This document shows positions 1 to 6,468 of a stretch of 13,561 nucleotides of DNA, piece after piece; the first letter of the stretch is position 1, and each line of letters opens with the position of its first letter. Under the pieces are notes generated by a model, which saw only the letters and a program-made list of their open reading frames with translations, was not told where the DNA came from and made no database searches. The position numbers and the translations under genes were made by a program. The stretch lies in assembly GCA_025965755.1 (NCBI GenBank), contig JAOPWI010000408.1:1-13561 (forward strand), read 5' to 3'. Source of the stretch: Frankiales bacterium. Its GTDB lineage: Bacteria; Actinomycetota; Actinomycetes; Mycobacteriales; SCTD01.

Positions 1-587
1 GCCTCGTGCGCCGCCGCGCCCTCCCAGGCCGCGAGCCGGTGCAGCGTACGGGCCGCCTCCAGCCGCTCGGGCAGGTGCACCGAGCGGCGCGGCCAGTCCA
101 GCAGCAGCTGCACGCACTCCAGCGCGGGCGCGCCGAGCGCGACGGCGACCGCCTCGGATTCCAGGTCGAGGTCGGCATGCGCGAGGGCGACCGGGCCGCT
201 GTCGTCCACCCGCACGGTGTGGCGCGCTCCACCGCAGACCAGCCGGTGGGTGCTGCGGCCGGTCCGCTGCTCGGCCCGGCGGCCGTCCGACCACTGGCCG
301 ACGTCCAGCAGGCTGACCCGCCGCCCGCGCTCGGACTGCAGCACCGACACGGCCGCCAGCTCGTGCAGCGGCACGTGGTCGTACGGGCTGCGCGCGAGCG
401 TCACCCGGCGCCCGGCGCCGGCGTCCAGGACCTGGCGGGCGTCGGCGGGCAGGTCGATGAGCGGGCCGACCGGGCGCAGGCCGTCGCCGCTGATCGGGAC
501 CCAGCCGGCGAGGCTCGCCTCGCGCAGGTGCGCGGCGAACCGGCTGCGGCCGGGGGTGGCGCGCCGGCCCTGCCGCGGTCCGCTCAC
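1..587 (-). CDS. Unrecognised protein, N-terminal part (runs off the window start)
   Basis: A GTG at 587 opens a frame that stays open for 195 codons to the window edge, so the C-terminus is missing. I do not recognise the family. The visible part begins with a basic stretch (MSGPRQGRRATPGRSR). It continues as a mixed alpha/beta-looking sequence with VGPLIDLPADARQVLDAG at about 40-57, SPYDHVPLHELAAVSVL at about 67-83 and a Leu-rich segment near 160. No signal peptide or membrane segment is seen. The start is supported by CAGGAT placed exactly six bases upstream; AGGA in the same place could also act as a ribosome-binding site. The codon pattern (G/C in third positions, balanced amino acids) is far better than that of the opposite-strand frame, which is Arg/Gln/His-rich. 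It is divergent from the hydrolase gene at 674, with an 86-base gap. Confidence 0.65.
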   Translation of the reverse strand, partial: MSGPRQGRRATPGRSRFAAHLREASLAGWVPISGDGLRPVGPLIDLPADARQVLDAGAGRRVTLARSPYDHVPLHELAAVSVLQSERGRRVSLLDVGQWSDGRRAEQRTGRSTHRLVCGGARHTVRVDDSGPVALAHADLDLESEAVAVALGAPALECVQLLLDWPRRSVHLPERLEAARTLHRLAAWEGAAAHE

Positions 588-593
588 CCGTCC

Positions 594-599
594 ATCCTG
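594..599 (-). promoter_or_regulatory. Candidate -10 element CAGGAT for the partial gene at 587
   Basis: CAGGAT reads on the minus strand from 599 to 594, followed by six bases and GTG at 587. If the last T is at -7, transcription starts on the G of the start codon, giving a leaderless mRNA. The AGGA inside it could instead be a Shine-Dalgarno sequence, and sequence alone cannot separate the two. No clear -35 is seen. Confidence 0.4.
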
Positions 600-659
600 G
601 TGCACGACCACCGGTGTGGCGCGCCGACGCTTCCTCCGGGGGCGGCGCTGCACCGCCGC

Positions 660-665
660 TAGAGT
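660..665 (+). promoter_or_regulatory. Candidate -10 element TAGAGT for the SGNH hydrolase
   Basis: TAGAGT matches the actinobacterial TANNNT -10 consensus and lies eight bases before GTG 674. There is no Shine-Dalgarno sequence before this GTG, so a leaderless or near-leaderless mRNA is likely. Confidence 0.45.
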
Positions 666-673
666 CCCGCCTC

Positions 674-1906
674 GTGCCTCGTGTCTCAGGTGTCGCGGTG
701 CGGCGCCTGCGGTGGGGGGCCGTGCTCCTGCTGCTGCCCGGCTGCAGCGCGGCGACCGGCGCGACGCCCCCGGCCGGCGTGCCGGCGCAGATCTGGCGCA
801 CCGCGGCCGCCCAGGCGATGAGCACGACACGGGCGGCCGCCGTCGTCGACGAGACCTGCCGCCAGGTGCTGCGCGTCTCGACCGGCGGCGCCGCCGTACG
901 GCTGCGGCTGTCCAACGCGCTCACCCCGACGGCGCTGACGCTGACCGCCGTCACGGTCGGGCTGCGCAGCCAGGGCGCTGCCCTGCAGCCCGGCACGCTG
1001 CGCCCGGTGACCGTCGGCGGGGCGAGCCGGATCGTCGTGCCGCGCGGATCGGTGGCCCTGTCCGACCCGATCCCGCTGCCGGTGACCGCCGGCGCGGACG
1101 TGGCCGTCAGCTTCGCGGTCCAGGGCCGCACCCGGGTCACCGAGCACGCGGCCGGCGCCGCGACCGGCTGGTGCTCGGGCCCGGGCACCGGCGACCTGAC
1201 CGCCACCACGGACGGCGGCCCGTTCGGGCAGCCCGCCCGGGACGGCCTGGTCCTGGACGACGTCGAGGTCACGGCGGCGCCGGACGCGCCGCTCGGGATC
1301 CTCGCCCTCGGGGACTCGCTGACCGACGCCCGGCTCGCGCCGGACACCTACGAGCGCTGGACCGACGTCCTCGTCCAGCGCCTGGGAGGCCGCCGGGCCG
1401 TGGCCAACGCGGCGATCGGCGGCAACCGCGTCGTGCTGCCCGGCGGCTACGGGCCGACGGTGTCCGCGCGGCTGCCGCGCGAGCTGGCCGACCGGCCGGG
1501 AGTCGGCACCGTCGTGCTGTTCGCCGGCACCAACGACGTGCAGGCCGGGCTCCCGGCGAGCGCGCTCGCCGACCGGCTCGAGGCGCTGTGCCGCACGGCC
1601 CGGGACGACGGGCGAGAGGTCGTCCTCGTCACGCTGCCCCCCGCCCACCGGCGCTCGGCGCAGGCTGAGGCGGCGCGCCAGCAGGTCAACGCGCGGATCC
1701 GGGCGACGAGCAGCGCGGACGCCGTGCTGGACGCCGACCGGGTGCTGCGCGACCCGGGCCAGCCGGCCAGGCTGCTCCCGGCGTACGACGTCGGGGACGG
1801 CCTGCACCTGTCGGCGGCCGGTCAGCGGGCCCTGGGTCTGGCCGCCGCCGAGCTGCTGGCAGGCCCACTGCGCGCCGCGCCAGCGCGTGCGGCGCGTCCG
1901 GGATGA
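674..1906 (+). CDS. SGNH/GDSL-type esterase, probable lipoprotein
   Basis: From GTG 674 the protein has 410 residues and is a probable secreted hydrolase of esters or O-acetyl groups; the substrate is unknown. The N-terminus has a basic n-region (RRLR), a hydrophobic core (WGAVLLLL) and LPGC, a slightly non-consensus lipobox with Cys24. This suggests a lipoprotein anchored outside the membrane. Residues about 40-205 form a Thr/Val-rich, probably beta-sandwich N-terminal domain. The SGNH domain follows: block I GDSLTD (Ser215), block II NAAIGGN (Asn251), block III FAGTNDV (Asn287) and block V DGLHLS (Asp375, His378). All catalytic positions are present. GTG 698, with AGG seven bases upstream, also leaves an intact signal peptide and is an alternative start. 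GTG 674 is preferred because of the TAGAGT element before it. Longer upstream frames only add sequence that does not look like a signal peptide. The gene stands alone and converges on the gene at 1990-2457 across a hairpin. Confidence 0.88.
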   Translation: MPRVSGVAVRRLRWGAVLLLLPGCSAATGATPPAGVPAQIWRTAAAQAMSTTRAAAVVDETCRQVLRVSTGGAAVRLRLSNALTPTALTLTAVTVGLRSQGAALQPGTLRPVTVGGASRIVVPRGSVALSDPIPLPVTAGADVAVSFAVQGRTRVTEHAAGAATGWCSGPGTGDLTATTDGGPFGQPARDGLVLDDVEVTAAPDAPLGILALGDSLTDARLAPDTYERWTDVLVQRLGGRRAVANAAIGGNRVVLPGGYGPTVSARLPRELADRPGVGTVVLFAGTNDVQAGLPASALADRLEALCRTARDDGREVVLVTLPPAHRRSAQAEAARQQVNARIRATSSADAVLDADRVLRDPGQPARLLPAYDVGDGLHLSAAGQRALGLAAAELLAGPLRAAPARAARPG

Positions 1907-1922
1907 GGCCCAGGCGGGTCAC

Positions 1923-1982
1923 CCACCGCAGCGCCGGGTCGCCGGGCGGGCACCCGGGAGCGTCGCGAGGCGGCTGCGGTGG
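1923..1982. terminator. Probable bidirectional terminator hairpin between convergent genes
   Basis: CCACCGCAGC at 1923-1932 pairs perfectly with GCTGCGGTGG at 1973-1982 (10 bp). Inside it CCGGGT (1934-1939) pairs with ACCCGG (1952-1957). The structure fills the 83-base gap between the stop codons of the hydrolase (+) and the next gene (-). There is no T-tract, as is common in high-GC actinobacteria. Confidence 0.6.
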
Positions 1983-1989
1983 CCAGCTC

Positions 1990-2457
1990 TCAGGCCGTGG
2001 GGCCCGGCCACGGCGTGGGCGGCCAGCCCGCGCACTGCCGCAGGATCTCCTCGGTCGACCAGTCCCGCAGGGCCGCCAGATCGGCCGGCATCGCGAGGGT
2101 GAGCAGGTCGCCGCGCCGGCAGAACTCGTCCACCTCGGCGAAGACCCGCTGCACGCCGCGCACGATGTCGGTGGTCCCCGGCACCACCGGCAGCTCGGAG
2201 TCGATCACCCTCAGCCCCGCGTCGTACGCCGCCTGGCGCTCGGTCGCGACCGCGTCGAGCATGGCCCCGAAGCGCTCGTTGAGCGAGTCGGCCAGCTCCA
2301 CCAGACGGGCCGGGGCGGACGTCACCTCGCCCTGCTCGCGCCCGATGATGAGCAACTTGAACTCGCGGAGCAGCTCGTCGTAGTACGCCTGCTGGCGGGC
2401 CCACAGCTGCACCGGAAAGTCCCGCAGGACGATGCGCTCGGGCAGGCTCTCGGTCAC
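1990..2457 (-). CDS. Stand-alone copy of an uncharacterised helical signalling module
   Basis: The protein has 155 residues, is soluble and predicted mostly helical, and has no named family that I can assign. It opens with MTESLPERIVLRDFPVQLW, then DELLREFKLLIIGREQGE (27-44), APARLVELADSLNERFG (48-64) and VFAEVDEFCRRGDLLTLAMP (105-124). Order and spacing match residues 155-292 of the phosphatase at 3677-6382 (FARLIKTV..., LDEADRYARAARLLTLETP, VFRRWY). It is therefore read as a paralogue of that internal module, which suggests a role in the same signalling system. In actinobacteria such proteins commonly sit near RsbW-like ATPases and STAS proteins; that is a recollection of family context and was not checked. 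GTG 2457 is preferred because CAGGCT lies exactly six bases upstream and the module begins immediately. GTG 2517 would add 20 mostly basic residues. Confidence 0.7.
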   Translation of the reverse strand: MTESLPERIVLRDFPVQLWARQQAYYDELLREFKLLIIGREQGEVTSAPARLVELADSLNERFGAMLDAVATERQAAYDAGLRVIDSELPVVPGTTDIVRGVQRVFAEVDEFCRRGDLLTLAMPADLAALRDWSTEEILRQCAGWPPTPWPGPTA

Positions 2458-2463
2458 CGGGCA

Positions 2464-2469
2464 AGCCTG
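2464..2469 (-). promoter_or_regulatory. Candidate -10 element CAGGCT for the gene at 2457
   Basis: CAGGCT reads 2469 to 2464 on the minus strand, followed by TGCCCG and GTG 2457. The six-base spacer is the same as at five other genes in the window. It also helps decide the start in favour of 2457 over 2517. Confidence 0.4.
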
Positions 2470-2516
2470 GCACAGGCGGCGGCGCGTACCGGTCACGACC
2501 CGCGCGCGCTGTGCCA
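2468..2516. repeat. 8-bp inverted repeat TGGCACAG / CTGTGCCA upstream of the module gene
   Basis: TGGCACAG at 2468-2475 and CTGTGCCA at 2509-2516 are perfect reverse complements, 41 bases apart start to start. They lie upstream of GTG 2457, and the inner copy touches its candidate -10. They could be operator half-sites or chance. Confidence 0.25.
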
Positions 2517-2639
2517 CACTCGACGAGCCTCAGCGCCTGGCTCCTCACGGACCTCGCGCTCCCGCGCCGCTCCTCCGGCACGCCGATCCGGCTGCCGTTC
2601 CACCGCGGCCGAGCGCCGCGATCCCCCCGGGAGACAGCC

Positions 2640-2762
2640 ATGAGCAAGGACAAGGGCGGTCGCGAGACCAAAAAGCCGAAGGCCGACTCGAACAAGAAGG
2701 TCAAGGGCCAGACCCCGGCGCCGGTGAACGCCGCGCTGGACGCCATCCGCCCCAAGAAGTAG
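2640..2762 (+). CDS. 40-residue Lys-rich small conserved protein
   Basis: This short gene encodes 40 residues and starts with ATG 2640. GGGAG at 2629-2633 gives a good ribosome-binding site. The protein begins MSKDKGGRETKKPK and ends AALDAIRPKK. It is strongly basic, with 11 Lys, and Pro-rich, likely disordered, with no signal peptide or membrane segment. I recall short proteins of the form MSKDKGG...KKPK...K in several bacterial phyla, without a known function. Its Lys codons are AAG with a single AAA, so the gene looks native. It stands alone between a minus-strand gene on each side and is followed by two hairpins, so it probably has its own transcript. The longer in-frame reading from 2511 adds 43 residues without coding character and is rejected. 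Binding nucleic acid through the Lys clusters is possible but is inference only. Confidence 0.75.
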   Translation: MSKDKGGRETKKPKADSNKKVKGQTPAPVNAALDAIRPKK

Positions 2763-2769
2763 CCGGTCA

Positions 2770-2788
2770 CCGGGCGCAGGGCGCCCGG
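2770..2788. terminator. Terminator-like hairpin just after the small protein gene
   Basis: CCGGGCGC (2770-2777), loop AGG, GCGCCCGG (2781-2788): a perfect 8-bp stem starting eight bases after the TAG. An outer pairing of CCGGTCA (2763-2769) with TGACCGG (2805-2811) may extend it. No T-tract. Confidence 0.5.
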
Positions 2789-2843
2789 CAGGCACCGCGC
2801 CGGCTGACCGGAGCAGCGCCCGGTCGGTCGCCACGGCGCCGGG

Positions 2844-2881
2844 TCGTACGCACGCCGGATCCGACCGCGGCGTGCGTACGA
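2844..2881. terminator. Strong bidirectional hairpin between the small protein gene and the SDR gene
   Basis: TCGTACGCACGCCG at 2844-2857 and CGGCGTGCGTACGA at 2868-2881 form a perfect 14-bp stem with a ten-base loop. It begins 17 bases beyond the SDR stop codon when read on the minus strand. It probably ends SDR transcripts and may also act on the plus strand. Confidence 0.65.
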
Positions 2882-2898
2882 GCTGCTCGCCGGTCCGG

Positions 2899-3618
2899 TC
2901 AGGCGACCAGGCCGGTGCCGCCGTCGACGACGACGACCTGGCCGGTCACGTAGAGCGAGCGGACCAGGCCCATCACCACCTCGGCGACGTCATCCGGGGT
3001 GCCCGAGCGGCGCATCGGGGCGATCGCGGTGACGCCGGCGCGGACGGCGTCCCAGTCCTCGGTCCAGGGGGTGTCGATCAGCCCGGGAGCCACGGCGTTG
3101 ACCCGCACACCCGGGCCGAGCGCCTTGGCCAGCAGCACGGTCGTGTGGTTCAGGGCCGCCTTGCTGGCGGCGTACGGGATGGAGGAGCCGGTCGGCCGGA
3201 CTCCGGCCAGGCTGGTGACGTTGACGACGCAGCCGGTCGCCTCGCGCAGCGCCGCCTCGGCAGCCGTGATGAGCACGAACGGCGCGATGACGTTGACGTC
3301 CAGGATGCGCCGCCAGATCTCGGGCGTCGCCGCGCCGAGGTCCTTGTGATCGATGACCTGCGTCGTGCCGGCGTTGTTGACGAGAACGTCCAGCCGTCCG
3401 TGCAGGGCCAGCACCTTGGCGATCAGCTCGCGGGCCTGCGCCTCGTCGCCGACGTCGGCCTGCAGGTAGGTGCCGCCCACCTCCGCGGCGACCGCCTCCC
3501 CCTCGGCGGTGGACGAGCGGGAGTTGACCACGACGGTGAAGCCGTCGGCGGCGAGGCGACGGGCCACCTGGGCCCCGATGCCGGACGAGGAGCCGGTGAC
3601 GAGCGCGATGGAGGTCAT
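2899..3618 (-). CDS. Short-chain dehydrogenase/reductase (SDR), classical type
   Basis: A cytosolic NAD(P)-dependent oxidoreductase of 239 residues, normal for a classical SDR. The Rossmann glycine motif TGSSSGIG is at 8-15 and NNAG at 81-84. The catalytic tetrad is complete: Asn109, Ser136, Tyr149 and Lys153 in YAASK. NSR at 32-34 after the second strand favours NADP(H) over NAD(H). The C-terminal VTGQVVVVDGG is typical of FabG-like enzymes. The substrate cannot be read from sequence; 3-oxoacyl reductase or a sugar or alcohol dehydrogenase are all possible. ATG 3618 is preceded by TAGGGT and exactly six bases, so the mRNA is probably leaderless and transcribed separately from the phosphatase gene 58 bases upstream. 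It ends near a strong hairpin. The position beside signalling genes may only be incidental. Confidence 0.93.
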   Translation of the reverse strand: MTSIALVTGSSSGIGAQVARRLAADGFTVVVNSRSSTAEGEAVAAEVGGTYLQADVGDEAQARELIAKVLALHGRLDVLVNNAGTTQVIDHKDLGAATPEIWRRILDVNVIAPFVLITAAEAALREATGCVVNVTSLAGVRPTGSSIPYAASKAALNHTTVLLAKALGPGVRVNAVAPGLIDTPWTEDWDAVRAGVTAIAPMRRSGTPDDVAEVVMGLVRSLYVTGQVVVVDGGTGLVA

Positions 3619-3624
3619 GCCCGG

Positions 3625-3630
3625 ACCCTA
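3625..3630 (-). promoter_or_regulatory. -10 element TAGGGT for the SDR gene
   Basis: TAGGGT reads 3630 to 3625 on the minus strand, followed by CCGGGC and ATG 3618. It is a good TANNNT match with a six-base spacer. It lies in the 58-base gap after the phosphatase stop codon and so gives the SDR its own promoter. Confidence 0.5.
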
Positions 3631-3676
3631 GACGCCTGCCCCGGGACCCCGGGGACGGCGTGCTCGCCGCCCGATC

Positions 3677-6382
3677 TCAGGGGCGCGGTCCGCGGAACTC
3701 CGCGACCAGCAGGGCGAGGTCGTCACCGAGGTCATGACCGACGGCCTCGTTCAACGCCGTGAGGATCTCATCGAGCACCACGTCGAGCCCGGCGGTCGTG
3801 AGCGGCCGGACCAGGGTCGGCACGTCGACGAAGCTGCCGCTGGCGTCGCGCGCCTCGACCACGCCGTCGGTGTAGAGCAGCAGCCGGTCGCCGGGGACCA
3901 GCTGCACCGTCGTGACGACCGGCTCCGCTCCCAGCCCCAGCGGCAGCGCCGGCGGAGTGCGCAGCCGCCTGATGTTGCCTCCGGACGCGTGCAGCGCCGA
4001 CGGGTGGCCGCAGGACGCGATCGAGCAGCGGCCGTCGTCCTGGATCTCGGCGACCAGGGCCGTCACGAAGTCCTCCGGCCCCAGATAGGGCCGCAGCCGC
4101 CGGTCCAGCTGGCGGGCCACCTCGGCCAGATCCTCCAGGTCGGCCGCCGCCGCGCGGAACTCCCCCAGCACGATCGTCGCGGTGCGCACCGCGGCCAGCC
4201 CCTTGCCGCGCACGTCGCCGATGAGCAGGCGCACCGCGCCGGGCCGGGCCACCACCTCGTACAGGTCACCGCCGACCAGCGCCTCCGCCGCCGCACTGAC
4301 GTAGCGGGCGGCCAGCGCCACCGGCCCGATCTGCTCCGGCGGCGCGGCCAGGATGGCGTGCTGCGCCGCCTCGGCCACCCGGGTCACGTCGGCGAGCCGG
4401 CCGGACTGGTCGCGCAACACCTGGGCCGTCTCGATCGCGAGCGCCGCCCGGCGGGCGATGTCCTCGGCGAACGGGATGTCCTCGACGGTGTAGTGGCGCG
4501 AGGGGTCGGCGTAGAACAGGGCGATGACGCCGAACACGCCGCGGCGGCCGGTGAGGGGCAGGACCAGCCCGCTGGACAGGCCCAGCGCCCGCAGCGCCTC
4601 CAGGTGGGCCTGGTCGGCCGCGACCGCCTGCAGAAGCTCGTCCGGCAGCTCCCGGTAGAGCTCGCTGCGCGGGCTGCGCGGCACCCCCGGGCCGCCCGGG
4701 CGGCGGGGGCGCAGCTCGTCGGCGCGCGGCAGCTCCGGCAGGCCGGCGGCTCCGAAGCCGATGGTGCGCAGCTCCCCGCGCTCCATCACCTGCACGAGGC
4801 AGAAGTCGGCCAGCCGGGGCACCAGCAGCCGGGCCACCGCGTCCACGGTCTCCTGGTGGTCCAGGCTCGCGGACAGGGCGACCGAGGCGTCGGCGAGGAA
4901 CGCCAGCCGCGCGTGCGCCTCGTCCGCCGCGGTCATCGCCAGCGCCCGCTCCATCGCCTGGGCGAGCAGGTCGGCCAGGGCGCGCACGAAGGCGGTCTGG
5001 GTCTGCTCGTCGACCTCGCCGCCGCCCGGAAAGCTCATGCTCAGGACCCCGAGCCGGTGGTCGCCGATGGTCAGCGGCGCCACGTGCAGCACGCGCTCGT
5101 CCTCGAACAGGCCCTCCAGGACCGGAAAGCGCTCGCCCAGCTGGCCCTTGGTGCGCAGCACCATCGGCTCGCCGCTGCGCACCACGAGCGGGCCGGGAAG
5201 GTCGGAGTCCATCGGAATCTCGGCGTACACCTGCAGGCCCGCCGGGCTGCCGCCGCCGCTGCCGACCGACCGCAGGAGGGCGCCGTCCAGGACGTAGACC
5301 CGCGCCGACAGCGCGCCCACCGAGTCGGTGGCCCGGGCGACGACCGCCTGCGCCATCTCCTCGACGGTGCGTGCCCCGGTGAGCTCGGCCGTCACGGCCT
5401 GCAGAACCTGGAGCCGGTCCCACCCGCGCCGCAGCCCGGCCAGGTCGGCCACCTCGTCCGCGAGCACCTCGACCAGCGTCGGCGTCCGCGGCGGCACCTG
5501 CCCGCTGCTCAGCGCGCGCAGCCGGTCGACCAGCGCCTGGACGTACCAGCGCCGGAAGACGCGGTGCACCTGCGGGGTCTCCAGCGTCAGCAGCCGGGCC
5601 GCCCGCGCGTAGCGGTCGGCCTCGTCCAGCGCGGCCAGGTAGGCCTCCCCGGCGGCGGCGGCCGAGGCCGGCTGCGACAGCACCAGCTCGGTCTCGACGT
5701 CACCGCGCGCGGCCGCCGCCAGGGCCTGCCGCTTGATGTCGGCGCGGGCTGAGGCGAACTCGCGGGTCACCGTCTTGATCAGCCGCGCGAAGGGGGCCGG
5801 CGGCTCCACGCCGGTGGCCTCGGCATCCGCCCGGGCCAGGGTCAGCTCGCGCACCACGTTGTCGATGTGCGACTTGGCCGCCAGCAGCAGGTCGGTGGGC
5901 ACCGAACCCAGCCGCACGGTGAACAGCTCCTCGGCCAGCTCGTCGTCCTGCCACGCGGCCAGCAGCGCGTCGAGGTCCACCTCGGGGGCGGCCTCGCCCG
6001 CCGCGGCCGTGTCACCGGCCAGCTCCGCCCAGATGACCTTGCCGCCGGTGGCGCCCGGGATGACGCCCCACGACGCGGACAGCGCAGCGACCAGTTCCAG
6101 CCCGCGTCCGGTCATGGCCTCGGTGCTGTGCCGGGGCCGGACGGGCATCTGCTGGCCGGTGTCCCCGACCTCCAGCCGGACCCGCTCGTCGACCCGACCG
6201 ACCCGGACCGTCACCGGGGCTGCGCCGTGCAGCACGGCGTTGGTGACCAGCTCGGTCACCACCAGCTCGGCGTCCTCGACCGCCACCTGCGGCGCGCCCT
6301 GCAGGGAGCGCCGGACGAAGCGGCGCGCGGTCGGCACGGCATCGGCCTGGAGCGCGAGGGACAGCTCCCCCGTCTCGAGCAC
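3677..6382 (-). CDS. RsbW-like ATPase / helical module / GAF / GAF / SpoIIE-type PPM phosphatase
   Basis: This soluble signalling protein has 901 residues from GTG 6382. Domains in order: an RsbW-like HATPase at about 5-120 with the N box ELVTNAVLH (44-52), DTG (74-76) and TGRGL (91-95); an uncharacterised helical module (155-292) also present as the separate protein at 1990-2457; GAF 1 (about 325-485); GAF 2 (about 495-655, typical AEDIARRAALAIETAQ end); and a SpoIIE/RsbU PPM phosphatase (about 680-898). Metal ligands Asp706 (GGDLYE), Asp723 (GDVRGKG), Asp839 (YTDG) and Asp888 (GDDLA) are all present. By family, the PPM domain dephosphorylates a STAS anti-anti-sigma factor and the ATPase phosphorylates it or binds a sigma factor; doing both here is inference. 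GTG 6382 has GGAGG five bases upstream. GTG 6442, with AGGA, adds 20 Ser/Gly-rich residues and remains possible. The gene follows the PAS/GAF/PPM gene in the same direction, 86 bases apart (26 from GTG 6442). Confidence 0.9.
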   Translation of the reverse strand: MLETGELSLALQADAVPTARRFVRRSLQGAPQVAVEDAELVVTELVTNAVLHGAAPVTVRVGRVDERVRLEVGDTGQQMPVRPRHSTEAMTGRGLELVAALSASWGVIPGATGGKVIWAELAGDTAAAGEAAPEVDLDALLAAWQDDELAEELFTVRLGSVPTDLLLAAKSHIDNVVRELTLARADAEATGVEPPAPFARLIKTVTREFASARADIKRQALAAAARGDVETELVLSQPASAAAAGEAYLAALDEADRYARAARLLTLETPQVHRVFRRWYVQALVDRLRALSSGQVPPRTPTLVEVLADEVADLAGLRRGWDRLQVLQAVTAELTGARTVEEMAQAVVARATDSVGALSARVYVLDGALLRSVGSGGGSPAGLQVYAEIPMDSDLPGPLVVRSGEPMVLRTKGQLGERFPVLEGLFEDERVLHVAPLTIGDHRLGVLSMSFPGGGEVDEQTQTAFVRALADLLAQAMERALAMTAADEAHARLAFLADASVALSASLDHQETVDAVARLLVPRLADFCLVQVMERGELRTIGFGAAGLPELPRADELRPRRPGGPGVPRSPRSELYRELPDELLQAVAADQAHLEALRALGLSSGLVLPLTGRRGVFGVIALFYADPSRHYTVEDIPFAEDIARRAALAIETAQVLRDQSGRLADVTRVAEAAQHAILAAPPEQIGPVALAARYVSAAAEALVGGDLYEVVARPGAVRLLIGDVRGKGLAAVRTATIVLGEFRAAAADLEDLAEVARQLDRRLRPYLGPEDFVTALVAEIQDDGRCSIASCGHPSALHASGGNIRRLRTPPALPLGLGAEPVVTTVQLVPGDRLLLYTDGVVEARDASGSFVDVPTLVRPLTTAGLDVVLDEILTALNEAVGHDLGDDLALLVAEFRGPRP

Positions 6383-6468
6383 TGGCACCTCCGGTCGCAC
6401 GTCGACGCCCGCACCCGACGAGCCTGAAGCCCACGATGGCACACAGGTCCTGAACTGCCCGCCGGCCC

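Noticed and set aside
6..662. 218-codon plus-strand frame at the left end, and the overlapping frame 217-1668
   Set aside because: Both have antisense or out-of-frame composition. The minus-strand frame from 587 and the SGNH frame from 674 explain the region better.
1903..2643. 246-codon plus-strand frame over the module gene
   Set aside because: It is antisense to the protein at 1990-2457, which aligns with an internal domain of the neighbouring phosphatase.
1919..2834. Minus-strand frames 1919-2770 and 2493-2834 overlapping the small Lys-rich gene
   Set aside because: They cross hairpins and the small gene and show no recognisable motif. The first is a shifted frame of the module gene.
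3734..5752. 672-codon plus-strand frame opposite the ATPase/phosphatase
   Set aside because: It is a mirror frame of a conserved GAF/GAF/PPM protein. Its composition (Gln, His, Arg) is that of an antisense reading, and there is no motif or ribosome-binding site.
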